Source: Trissonchulus latispiculum (lineage: Eukaryota; Nematoda; Enoplea; Enoplida; Ironidae). Taken from it: 64,000 nt of DNA. The stretch spans positions 18,630 through 82,629 of the forward strand of contig JASAND010010634.1 in assembly GCA_030248195.1 (NCBI GenBank), read 5' to 3'. The notes under the pieces were generated by a model. It was not told the DNA's origin and ran no database searches. It was given only the letters and a program-made list of their open reading frames with translations. This document shows positions 47,690 to 58,489 of this stretch, piece after piece (positions within the stretch are counted from its first letter, which is position 1; every line of letters starts with the position of its first letter). The translations under genes and the position numbers were made by a program.

Positions 47690-49020
47690 CTCAATTGAAA
47701 GCAGCCATTAGTCGGAAACAAGACATGGTGCCTCACACCTATCAGAGGAAATGGGAATCAAATCAGAGGTTGAGCCCTCAAATTGACATGCCTGCAGTAA
47801 TGCAATGCGCGCGTAATGTCCCTACACATGGTAGCATGGTTATGGACCTGTTATATTCCCCCTTGATATCGGAGCAAGAATTGATGAAAAATTATGGATC
47901 CCCAACAACCACGTTTTTAAGAAAGCTACCTACTCCTTCACAGGATTAGGCTCATTCGAACTATAGATCAATCGACATGGAAGCGGCAAAAAAACTAGCC
48001 AAACGAGTGCTTGATCGACTCGGAGAGAAGACATCCTCAGAGGAGATTGATCGAAGAGATAGTAAAGTCTTGATGGCTTAAGGAAAAGATGACCTCAAGA
48101 AAGATCTAGAATTGTGGGTTGTAGACCTTACAAAACCTCTTTCTTCTATCATGACTCAGGAGGAGAAGATCAGTTCAGGAGAAGGAGGAACACACCATAT
48201 GCAGCAATCGGTAGATCAGTGTCTGACGAAGAATTCTACATCTGTCTTGATAACAACCTTTTGGAAGACCCAGAAGAATCTCCTCATGCCGGAAGGCTCG
48301 AGTTGCTGGTTGAGAATCTCATGAACCCAACTATCCTATTTTCCTATAGATTATCAGACGAGAACAAAGAAAATATTGATCCTTGTCCTGTAAGAAAATT
48401 GGTGCTCTAGTAAAAAGAAACCCATACAGTGATCTCCTCCAGGAGAATCAAAGCTGTTCATCAAGCACCGATGATTCAGAAGATTCGGAGAAAGAATTAG
48501 ACAGTATGATAAAGAATCTAAGAAGCCGAGATGTTCGATCAATCTTAATTCGATTGGACCGATTACCACAAATATAAAGAAGAACCGAAAAGTAAAAAGA
48601 AAAAAGTTGTCAAGAAGATTAAGAAAGCATTGGGGGAGATTCAGATTCCAGAATCGGACCTATGTTCCCAAGACATGAAATCCCTGCGTAGACTCCTGAA
48701 GGATGTCCGGAATAAAGAAAGGAAGCGCGCCCAGAAGGAAGAGCGGCGTATTTGGCAAATAAAACGAGAAAGGGAAAGATGTTATGAATCACATCAGCAA
48801 TTTCCTTTGGCACGAGCCTTTCCTAACAGAAGAACAACCTATTTACTTCCTGATGAAGCACGCAGGACTCCTTCATCAACTAACAGGAGTAATCATAGAT
48901 CTAGTTCAGCCCAGATCGCATTGCGATTGTCTAAACCTGAGGATAAATCGTCCAGTCCAATGGACAAAGAAAGAAAGACACATTCCCCTAAAGTGGATGA
49001 AGGGACGAGAGGATCACTAA
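47690..49020 (+). pseudogene. Decayed ORF inside the giant LTR
   Basis: Successive plus-strand frames (47695-47949, about 47980-48080, 48114-48410, 48383-48577, 48630-49020) overlap or abut end to end, as expected for one ORF broken by stops and frameshifts. The encoded pieces are highly charged. They include an acidic Ser/Asp/Glu-rich stretch (SCSSSTDDSEDSEKELD) and a Lys/Arg/Glu-rich, coiled-coil-like stretch (KDVRNKERKRAQKEERR). No enzyme motif is recognised. The intron-3 LTR copy lacks this segment, so it was either lost there or inserted here. Confidence 0.45.
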
Positions 49021-49079
49021 TCCCCCAAATTGGTTTTCTTTTAGCTTCTCAGTCAAGTCAAACCTTTTCCTTTTTTATT

Positions 49080-49106
49080 GTCTGGGAAGTTGTCTACCTC
49101 CCAGAC
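49080..49106 (+). other. LTR 5' hairpin
   Basis: GTCTGGGA pairs with TCCCAGAC around AGTTGTCTACC; counterpart of 20368-20394. Confidence 0.65.
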
Positions 49107-49952
49107 TACACAAAGGCCAGGTGTTGTTGTTCCTTTCTCTTCCTAGCCTCCAGCATTTGTCTTCGCTTGAACTTTTGGACAGACTAAGGCCAACAAAAGG
49201 GAAAAGAAATTTAGCACGTCACAAAATTAGAAGGGGGCCGTCCTCCTTCTTTAACAATAAAACTATAATAAAAAGTAGTTAGTTAGATGTAGGTAATTAC
49301 GTAGTATGTTATAAACTAAATTTTAATTTATGGGAAAATTACATAGCTTGTGTAATGTGTCAAGAAAGGAGTCCAAATTTGTAAAATTACCCCTATGGTT
49401 GCGTTTATGTGTTAAAGAAAATTTCACAAAGTTTCGCCGAGTTTCAGCACTCAAAATTTATCAAAAATGGGTCAGTTGGAGGGTAATATTTTCAAAATCT
49501 CATTAATTTCCACCCCAACTGCCGGCCGATCCGGCACGCCTGCGGATGGCCAACGTTAAAATCACAAGGAAAGCGAGATTCGGTTTCGCTAATGATCTGT
49601 CACCAACCCGTCAAGCAAAACTGTCAGCTCGGTCCAAAAGTTTCAATTTCAATTCAGTGTTCGTTGAGTTGCAGCCGAGTGAGGTTGCTTTTCTCTTCAC
49701 CTGGATGTTGTCCTTGTAGTGTGCCATTGTTGTGGCATTTAATGCATCCTTTCTAGGTTAGGACGCATAGGGACTTTTTCTATTGCCCGCACTGGTCCGA
49801 GAAAAAATTGAAATTTTTGGTTTTTGGGCTATTGAGCCTCGCCATTTTCCCAGTATTTTGGGCCATCGGCCAGATCTTTTATTTCTCTAGCATGTGTGGG
49901 CTTTCGAGCCGATTTATTTTCATTATTATTACTATTTTATTGTTTTAATATA

Positions 49953-50004
49953 GGGACAGCTCATGTAAACCCCTACTATTCGATGGAGCTTTTGAGAATT
50001 GCCC
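49953..50004 (+). other. LTR covarying hairpin, type A
   Basis: CTCATGTAAACCCCT .. GATGGAG .. TTTGAG, with outer GGACA/TTGCCC partly paired. Confidence 0.6.
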
Positions 50005-50283
50005 TACTTTTGTTTCTTAAGTTTTCTTACACGGAACTCTCTTATTATTGAGGTTGCTGATCTCTTGCCTCTTAATAATTCTTTTATTTTGTTCTATTTT
50101 ATTTTCGGTCAAGCCACGATCAATAATCTACGATTTTTATTTGGCACTTTTGGCCAAAAATTGGGGTTTTGATGTAGAATTCGGGAACATTAAGTGGGGA
50201 CCCCACCTCTAAGTTTAAGCTTGAAGGTCCTTTTGCTACGACCTTGAAATATTAAGTTAATTAATAGAAATACTCACCCCGCA

Positions 50284-50310
50284 GCCGGCAATTAGGAGTT
50301 GTCTCCCGGC
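50284..50310 (+). other. LTR hairpin GCCGGC
   Basis: GCCGG and CCGGC pair around a larger loop than in the other copies. Confidence 0.6.
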
Positions 50311-50835
50311 TATATTGCTCATTCACGCCTTTGTTAAGCCAAAGAAACTAATGTTTATACCTAGTTTTATTTTAGCTTTAGGTCGGTATCAAAATTAATA
50401 GGTATTCAAAAAGTAACCTAAAATCAGATTCTTAAAATAATCAGTCAATCTTCTAATTATTAATAATCAAGTATTTCAAGGGGAATGACCGGCTTCCTCA
50501 ACAATGAATTTATTGTTGTTAGTAGTTTTGTTTAGTAACGATTGCTTAGCAATCATTACTCACGTGGCTTTCTAGTTTTTGCAAAATTCAGTACTAAACA
50601 CTACAACATCCGCCATAGTTTCACGCCAAAAGATCAAGCCCTAAAAGCCTAAAACTCGCATCAAAATCTTTAGTTATTCTGTATAGGAAACAGTAGTAAT
50701 TATGATCAGCACTAGAACTGTTACGTTTACATTTGTACTCATGTCAGTAGCTAAGAAAGTATATCTGTTTGTGTGAATGTGAGATTCTGCTTGTGTGTGT
50801 ATGTGAGATTGAACGTCTGTGTGATCGTGATTGTG

Positions 50836-50888
50836 TGGGGTAACTCACTTAAACTCCTTCTGTTTCATGAGGGTTGTGAGCTCTGCCA
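50836..50888 (+). other. LTR covarying hairpin, type B
   Basis: CTCACTTAAACTCCTTC .. GAGGGTTGTGAG with outer TGG/CCA. Confidence 0.6.
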
Positions 50889-51430
50889 AGAAGAATGGGA
50901 CTCATATAATAGGCAGGAAAACAGTATGACTGATGTTAGAATGAACAAACACCTGGAAACCCATATGAGTGTAAGCTAGTCTAGATACGGTGTAAATGTT
51001 GTATAAATGGTTGTAGTTAAATAGTTTAATTAATCGTATAAATGTTGTATAAATATTACATAGCGGAAAGTGCAATTATTTAAGTTAGCCATAATTGATG
51101 CAGTAAGAATGCGTGTCAAAGCGTAAATGAGGAAATACATGCTAACCATCAAGATTGTGTTTACTGAAATGCGAGACGGTTAAAGGCACATGTAATAAAT
51201 AAAATAAAATTGCACTAAAATTCAGACGGAACGCAAGAAAATAATTGAAAGGAGCATAACTTCGAATAAGCAAGTTAGGCAAGTGTAATTGGGGGCCTGT
51301 GAACGTGTGGCTTTGTTGGCAATCTAGGTGTTGGCACTGGATATCCTGTATGCAAATGAGGTATGGAATTATGGTCCAATTTCACGGGGACCCTGCATTG
51401 GGCCCTTAACGGTCTGTAACGAGATATCCT

Positions 51431-51477
51431 CGATTCGTCCGCGTAAGTCACTCTTTGTTAAACGGGCGGACGAATCG
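51431..51477 (+). other. LTR hairpin presenting GTAAGT
   Basis: CGATTCGTCCGC pairs with GCGGACGAATCG (11-12 bp) around a loop starting GTAAGTCAC. Confidence 0.75.
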
Positions 51478-52439
51478 CACAAAGGGAATCCCGCAAACGG
51501 TTGATGCTGCACAAGCTAACACATTTTGGTCTAAAATTCACGAATTTTAGAATCTTTCGTAAAAAATTGCAGTAATCACCTGTAACTTTGACACAGGCCC
51601 ATGGCTTTGCATATTATGTGTCATTTCTTCTGTTTTCAGCGAATAAAGTGTCATTATTGCCATTTTCAGATTGTTGACACAGTCTTACGCAAGGTTTAAC
51701 GCATGTGCAAAATCATATTCTGGTTCAGTCAATAGTTTGTATTTATGCCCGTTTCAGTGGTCTCAATTGGCAAGTTTAGTATTTAATAGCTGGCGGTCGG
51801 GCTGAGAAATCAGCCCGACCTAATCGACGGTCATTACTAAATCCCAAATTCGCAGCACTTAACCAAAATGGCAATAATGGGTACCAAAATGAGGGAATTA
51901 AGCAATATTATGAAGAAATTAGCAACATATCTGAAATAGTTAATACAACAATTAGTTACGTATGAAATATGGATAGATTGTAACCTACCATCTTCCAATA
52001 AACGCGAAATCATCAGATTTGTATATTAAGTCATTTTTATCTGATTAATACCTACTAAGAAAAGGAAGTTGTTACCTTCCTGGGTTAGGACCCAGAAAAC
52101 GAGGTGTCTTAAACCCAATCGCCGCTTGAATAGACTAACGTTTCGCATCATGTGTTAACAACGAACTATGAAGCTGTTTTAATTGCGTTATGAGCATCTA
52201 TCTATCTCTAAAAGGTCTTTACTGCGCCAAACTCATGTTTCAGATCTAAACCGTGCAGAAACAGATTGCACAAGACAGAACATAGTGTAAAAAATTGTCC
52301 GAAGAATAATATAATAATAATAAAGTCCGAAACTAATTTCAGAATGTTGAATTTTGCTAAAAATGTTAGAAATATCCAATAATCTAGTTAAAATTAGTAA
52401 TTCTTGCGACAAATTTGAATTTACAATTTTAATTCAAGT

Positions 52440-52530
52440 TCAGAAAGCCAGAAAGTGAGTAATGGTTGCTGGGTTCGAGTCCCGCACCTATAACCTGCAC
52501 TAATGGGTAACCCGTTTGATTCAGGTGCTG
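52440..52530 (+). other. LTR module: tRNA T-arm-like box plus hairpin
   Basis: GGTTCGAGTCCCGCACC is followed by AATGGGTAACCCGTT, in which one stem pair has become G-T, then TGATTCAGGTGC. Confidence 0.65.
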
Positions 52531-53982
52531 AAGCGAAATCAGTCCTGCCTGGAATCACACGAACGGATTGTCCGTTATTTCTGATCTCAGAACTTGTATT
52601 TATTGAATATTGGTGACTAAGAAGAACTGTTCAGATTCTTTCTCAGAATTTTACGGCAGAGACTATTACAAATATTGCACCGGATCATCCTTGGGAACCT
52701 AAAACCAAACAGTTGTGAACTTTCTTTTGTGATTTTGGAAAACTTCAACTTCAGTTACACCGAATTGAATCTTATCTTTTAACTGACAAAATGGGTTGTA
52801 TCATTCTATCTTTCGCTATTGAATCGGGGGTTGTCACCCCCATGTCTCTGGTCTAAGCCATTCAGTTGTATAGTATAACGAGAAGTGGAAGAATTAAAGA
52901 AGAGGTTAAATTAATTTAGTACTAACCCCATAGCCGTACCAGGCAACCCCACCCTTGCAGCCGACCCTTTCTGTTTGACCTTTGGTGACCAAATAGCTTC
53001 CGAAGTAGTGCGCTGTTATCTTCTCTTCGAGGTTATTTACAGCTTATCGTGCTCACCCATAGGCCGGAATTTTGTACTACTAACACCTTTAAATTCATCA
53101 ATTAATTTATATTTAGTAATTTTATCAGTGTTACATTGTCCTTGGTAAGGAGGACGGACAAAACGTTGAGTACAAACACGAGCACAAGCATATATGGACC
53201 GCACAGCAGAGTTTAGTGATAGTGTGAGCTAATTGTAGTAAGAAGAAGAAGTAATGGAGTGGAGTTGGAAAAGTCAAACCTTGTCCCTAAATCAATTATC
53301 ATAATAGTTTGGTATAAATCGAGTAATGGCAACTCTATCAGACTTCTATACTGTTTGCCTGTAATATCTGTAAATCGTATCTGTACAACGCGCTGTTCAT
53401 TGCCTTGCTATTACCAGTTTATACTATTGTTATTATAATTAATCCTATAATTGGTATTAATAAATTGCAGTGCCTTTTTATCAAGTGAATTAAATTAGGG
53501 CACTAAATTCTGACGAAGACATTGGAGTAGGAGTTTGTCCATTAACAAGTAAGCTAACTGATGTGGACCCCTGTTCCTTACAAAGGACCGATCAACTTCC
53601 AATCTTGATTTGGTAATTAAGATCTAATAGTCTGTGTTCATTGTTGTGACCTGATTATCATCTGGAAAGCAAGTGCCGACCCTGCTTGCTACCTGCCGAC
53701 ATCTACTGGACTCCTGTCATCAACAAACGGCTTCACGACAAAGATCCCTATCCAGGTTGGATCCTACAGGGAATCCTCAATTTTGGACACATCACCTTTT
53801 AGGATCCAGTGTCTATGTTTACTAATCCTTGTAAACGTGCCAACCTTCCGTGTACTTTAAGCGGTTGATACCCAGAGCCAGTCTTGTTAGACTACAACTA
53901 AACAGAACCTCACAGACACCTACTATTGGAGGGAAATTGGAGCTCGATCTTAATCGCTTCATTACACGGTAAATAGTATTTT

Positions 53983-54000
53983 TGGAGCCCCCAGTGAGGA
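53983..54000 (+). other. Candidate primer-binding site
   Basis: TGGAGCCCCCAGTGAGGA begins 16 nt after the proposed LTR end. It starts with TGG, as expected for pairing to a tRNA 3' CCA. The tRNA was not identified. Confidence 0.4.
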
Positions 54001-54147
54001 TACATCCTACGAAGACAATCTTGTCGGACGATTTGCCAGTGAGAAAAATCACGACACAAGAATTCCATCATTAAGATCAAACGCGGATCCGCTTTAACGC
54101 TAATAAGAAGTCAACTACGACCTTATCAACCCGCCCGAGAAGAAGAA

Positions 54148-55300
54148 ATGGATCAATTTAACCCAACAAATGAAAATGGAGATGGCCCACCAAACATGGG
54201 CCCACCACATGCATAGCCAGGCCCTCCAGGAGTCCCCCTCCGCACAACCCACATGTACCTCTGTTGGTATTTGGACAAATGCCAATTCTACAGAATGGAA
54301 ATGTTGAAGATCTCTTGGGCCAATTGCGTCATAGTATACAGAATCAGGCCATAGCTGCTTCCTATAGAGATATGCCAAGCTCTTTTGGAAAAGATCACGA
54401 AAATTTCAATGATCAGCTAGTCAATTACGAGAGATTCAGCCAGAAACTCAATCTGGATGATTACCAGAACGTCATGAATTTCTGTTCACCCCTCAGGGGC
54501 CGAGCCGCAGATACCTATAAGTGCATGTCTAGAGGCGCAATGCAGCAGCACGACTGGGAAACCTCTGTGAGATCTCTCAGGGAACATATGATTCCACCTC
54601 CCACAGATATGCTCGCCACAGCCATGCTGTTCAACATCTGCCTCATGAATCTGTTGCTGATTACTACCTCCGATCACAGAAGTATGCCTGCATCGACTAG
54701 AAAGATAGAGGACACCTGGATATGATTGAAGACACAAAACTGAAGCCTTCCTCATAGGACTGCGGAATGAATTCAAATTGCTATGGATACGGATGATTCT
54801 CTTGTCTTCAAGAAGGCCCGAGAAGCCGAAGGAGTATACCCTGGTGAGGGAACTCCCTCATTTCTAGAAGTGGATCCAGAAGGAGCTATCCAGAGTACGA
54901 ACCTCACCCGACCAGCACTTCTTAATATTATTAATTCCTTGGTTCAGAGCACTACTGTGCTTGCTAATGAAATAAAGGGAATCAAAACTGCCACCCCTGA
55001 ACAATCAAGATCTACGCCCTCTCCAAGAAAACGAAGGGATAAGATTCCATTTCCTAATGATTTCCGATGCCTGAACTGTGGAAGAGCTGGACACTCAAAA
55101 CGTAAGTGCAGATTACCTGGAGGTGGAGCCTTCAGATCCAGACATGATTATTCAGGACCTCCACGTTACAACGACAACAACAACATTAACCACCATCAAG
55201 GATACTCCAATAACCCTCGACCTAACAATGGACCGCCCAGATATCCCCCGAATGGAAATGTGATGAACAGGAATTTCAACGATCGATACCCCCCATAAAT
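54148..55300 (+). pseudogene. Decayed Ty3/gypsy-like gag downstream of the giant LTR
   Basis: Starts at an ATG at 54148 and meets an in-frame TAG near 54215. It continues in other frames (54264-54725 and 54783-55298). The middle piece is a helical capsid-like domain with PLRGRAADTY. The last piece has an intact zinc knuckle CLNCGRAGHSKRKC (CX2CX4HX4C) followed by an Asn, Pro, Tyr and Arg-rich tail that probably bound RNA. Several stops and frame changes make it inactive. No protease, RT or integrase follows before the GPCR fragment at 55.76 kb, so the element is truncated on its 3' side. Confidence 0.8.
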
Positions 55301-55763
55301 GGGCCTCAGGCCAACTTCAGCAATATCCTCAACGCAGCCCTCAATGGAGTAGAAATGATGGACGTAATGCCACGGAAGCTGTGCATGCGCCCTACGGATC
55401 TCGATTTGCTAATGTGGGTCAACAGAGAAACGCTCCGTCCATTACCGTCGTATGAATACACTGTAGCTTATACAATTGAATAGGTTTCCTGTACTTTCAT
55501 GGTTGTTTAACAGTTCTGGTCTTGTACCCGGTCAAATCTTGGGAACTGGTGAAGATGGGTCCTTTTGTTTTTCTATGATCCACCGTTGTCCTCTTATGTA
55601 TTAGCTGTCATTCTTATGAAAATGTTAATACTAATATTTCAGTATATTTGTCAGAAAGTTAACGAAGTATCACAAAACATCAAAATACAGCAAGCAGTGT
55701 CTGTTGCTTAGAGTACGAAGCATAATAATATATTCACCGAGGAATATTTCAACGTTTGATAAA

Positions 55764-56069
55764 TTAAACAGTTATTATAAAATCAACCTGTTCTCTTAGT
55801 AGTTTCACCAATTTGACAGTTAAATTTTCGTAACCACATAAACTCAGAGCCCCATTGCGCATATCACGATTGTTCATGAAATACATTACGACATTGTTTT
55901 CAGAACTCAAATTTCGGTGTACCGGCGACAAAGGCATAACAACATTACTATGTAAACACTGGCATTTGAATAGGTTAATAAAACAGTAAAAGTAAATGGT
56001 ATTGTACATTACATATATTTTAACGGAAAAGGGAATGAGAAATTCATTGATTAGTAATAATAACAACAA
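55764..56069 (-). pseudogene. GPCR C-terminal fragment (TM7 region)
   Basis: The minus-strand frame contains NLSSENNVVMYFMNNRDMRNGAL, best read as TM7 and helix 8 of a class A GPCR; the usual NPxxY site reads NNVVMY. It matches the frame at 63677-64000 (NSENNIIIYFLKNRDLRNGAL) closely over this segment and poorly before it. No upstream TM1-TM5 was found on this strand, so it is a relic or a last exon of a gene I cannot assemble. Confidence 0.6.
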
Positions 56070-58480
56070 TAATAATTATAAACCTTGAATCAATTTTTAA
56101 AGATCATCTTTTGGACAAGTTAAAATTGTCTAAAGAAAGAAGAACCGTGCAGCAGTCTTGGAAAAATTAATTAATTAAAAGTAATTATGCCGAATACCTC
56201 TCCCACTTGATGGAGAGGCTGCTTGTGTGCTTACTCCCACCAAAATGTTAAAACTTCATTTTGTAGTGTAAGGGGTGAAACATGCAAATTACCCCTTGTT
56301 ATTGTCGTGTCTATGTATTTACTGCTACTATTTGACCGGGATTGTCATAGGTGTTTATCAGCCATTCGCTGGTTGTTGTGATGGCGGCGGTGTATGTCTC
56401 TTTTAACCCCGCCTACTTGGAGGCCTCCCTTCAAATTGTTTAAACTCATCAGTCGTCTACTTTTCAATCTACTGAGCGGTGTTCTACAAGGGCTCTCCGG
56501 GTTCGCCCTCATAACAGCTTACCTGTTTCGTAGGGTCCGCTCCGGTTCCGCCTACTCTTCCCCAGCAGATTTCTGTGCAGGTATATTCGTATGTGTGTTT
56601 GTGTGTTGTATGGCATGACTGGGTTTGATTGTCTGTCAGGGCTTACGCCCATGTATGCATGCACTGTTTATTAAATCATTTATTCAATTGTGTTATGTTA
56701 TATTGGTAGCTAGGTTTAGCTGATTAGCCAAGTTAGGCTGAGTCTACAACTACAACTGTTTGTCGAGGCTTCCCTCTGCCTGGTTCCTGACGGCCGTTAT
56801 CTGTTGTGTGGCAGCGCCCCCGACAATTACTTGTCGGGTAGCCAGCTGGTCTACAATCAGCATTTGCTATGGTTTACACCGACTGCACTACAATTTGTAA
56901 ACAAATTTTAAGATCTCAAACCTATTGTTTGTATAATGTATAAGCAAGGTTCCTGTTTACCGAGCTACTGTTTCGTTTTCGTGTTTCACATAAGTTAGCT
57001 GGGTACTTACTTACAAGCACAGTCTTCTGCGTCTTCTGCGATGCGTTACAATCTGCATGTATTCCACCACAGGAATCTTCTGGTTTGCGCTTTCCCTAAT
57101 GCAGATTTAATTGGATCTCAGAAGAATAACTGTTTTCCAACAAAACTCAGCTCTAAACTCAACTCTAGTTGGAGTTACATTAGGATAAGTACTCGAACAA
57201 ACTGAGACAGTTGTCTTATTCATGTTGCAATAAGAGAGCCACGTTAACATCATGCTGTTTGATAGGTATACTGTATCTGTCAGTACTTTTGAATGCAAAT
57301 TGAAGTTACATCAGAATTTGCATAATTATGTCCTTTCATTTCGTCCTTGCAGCAGCACATGATACATAAGTTTATGACAACCCTCATACTCTATGTTATA
57401 TAAGCCATATTAACGGCAGGTCCTCCCTTAAAATGGACCCTAAAGCATCAAACAGTTCCGCCACGTACGCTTCGGAGATTTTAGTGTCCAGATGTGTGTA
57501 TCGTCTGGACAGAATGTTGTTTATCCGCACGCAACCGAGTTTAAACAGGACGACAGCTAGATGCATGAGAAAACTCACTTTTGTAAAAATAGAAACTGTA
57601 AATGTTTTTTACAACTTTTCTACTCTATAAATAATCTGCCGTTCCGAGGTGCCCTGATGTATTTTCAATTTGACGCGAAAGTTCAGTGTTATTTGTCGTA
57701 TTGCAACACTTCTCTCCCAACCCTTTTGAATGCTTCGCTTTGCTTCGCATTAATAAGCAAAGCATTAGTATTGCATTCGTTGCACCGATTCGCAGAATGT
57801 TGTCTTTCAAATTCATTCGGAACTAAGGAATTCATACCTAGACACACTAACTTTCTTTCGAATAATTTTCATTATTAATACATTAAGTTGCATCCAAACA
57901 TCGTAGTACAGTGTCGATAATATAAGGATTAACCAAATAACACGTTAGATGTATACGATGCCAAAATAACGTTTAAATACTTCCATGACAAATTTTTCTG
58001 TGATTGCCAGAAATTATGACCTTCTGGGGGGCGTCCCCCCTGACCCCAACCACATACATTTGATATACGTATCTTTCATGACTATTAAATAACAACAAAC
58101 TTTTAACAGAGTTTCTATCAGTATAAAATGTGCTAATCAAGGGTAAGCTTGTCACGTATGGACGATGTTGACCTCAGGTTCTGTTGAGTTCTGCAACTAT
58201 ACTGGAGAAGCACACCACATCCAGTACTGCAGTTTTATCTGGGCAAAAGCAGTCATTCAGGTAGTGGTACAAAACGCACAAGCATATGACTTTTTGATCG
58301 CACAACAGAGCTGAAATATCACTTTTCCAATACTCCCACTTAATTCACAGTTTCATAAGCAAGTTTCAGAGTTTCAAGCAAGTTTCAAAACACAAAAACT
58401 CAACTCCCACTTTCTTCGTGAAACCCAACATCTTAATTTTCTTCATAGTGTTCCCACTTCTTTAGTGAGCGTACAGACAA
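56070..58480. other. Stretch without recognised gene
   Basis: Between 56180 and 56900 there are several short hairpins (CTCTCC/GGAGAG, GGGC/GCCC), a style like that of the giant LTR, but I could not align it. The overlapping opposite frames at 57396-57630 have no family signature. Confidence 0.3.
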
Positions 58481-58489
58481 GGCACAGTG

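Larger units (their letters stand above)
47205..53966 (+). mobile_element. Giant LTR (~6.8 kb including insertions), followed by gag
   Basis: Third copy of the family, aligned by eye with 20723-14665 on the opposite strand. The alignment starts near TGGTAGATGG and ends at CTTCATTACA. It contains a SINE (47265-47491) and a segment with coding remnants (47690-49020) that the intron-3 copy lacks. A candidate primer-binding site and a decayed gag follow, so this is the 5' LTR of a Ty3/gypsy-like element. LTRs of several kilobases are known from plant Ogre and planarian Burro elements; placing this family there would need pol, which is absent. Confidence 0.7.

Noticed and set aside
47205..53966. 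Firm assignment to the planarian Burro or plant Ogre elements
   Set aside because: Only LTR size supports this. Without pol sequence the lineage cannot be named.
47419..54216. Amber-suppressor story: a CTA-anticodon tRNA-like head and TAG stops early in both gag relics
   Set aside because: The tRNA-like sequence has arm mismatches and sits in a SINE, and both gags also carry other stops and frameshifts. Decay explains everything.
57396..57630. Opposite-strand overlapping ORFs as a gene
   Set aside because: Both frames are short and neither shows a family motif or splice context.
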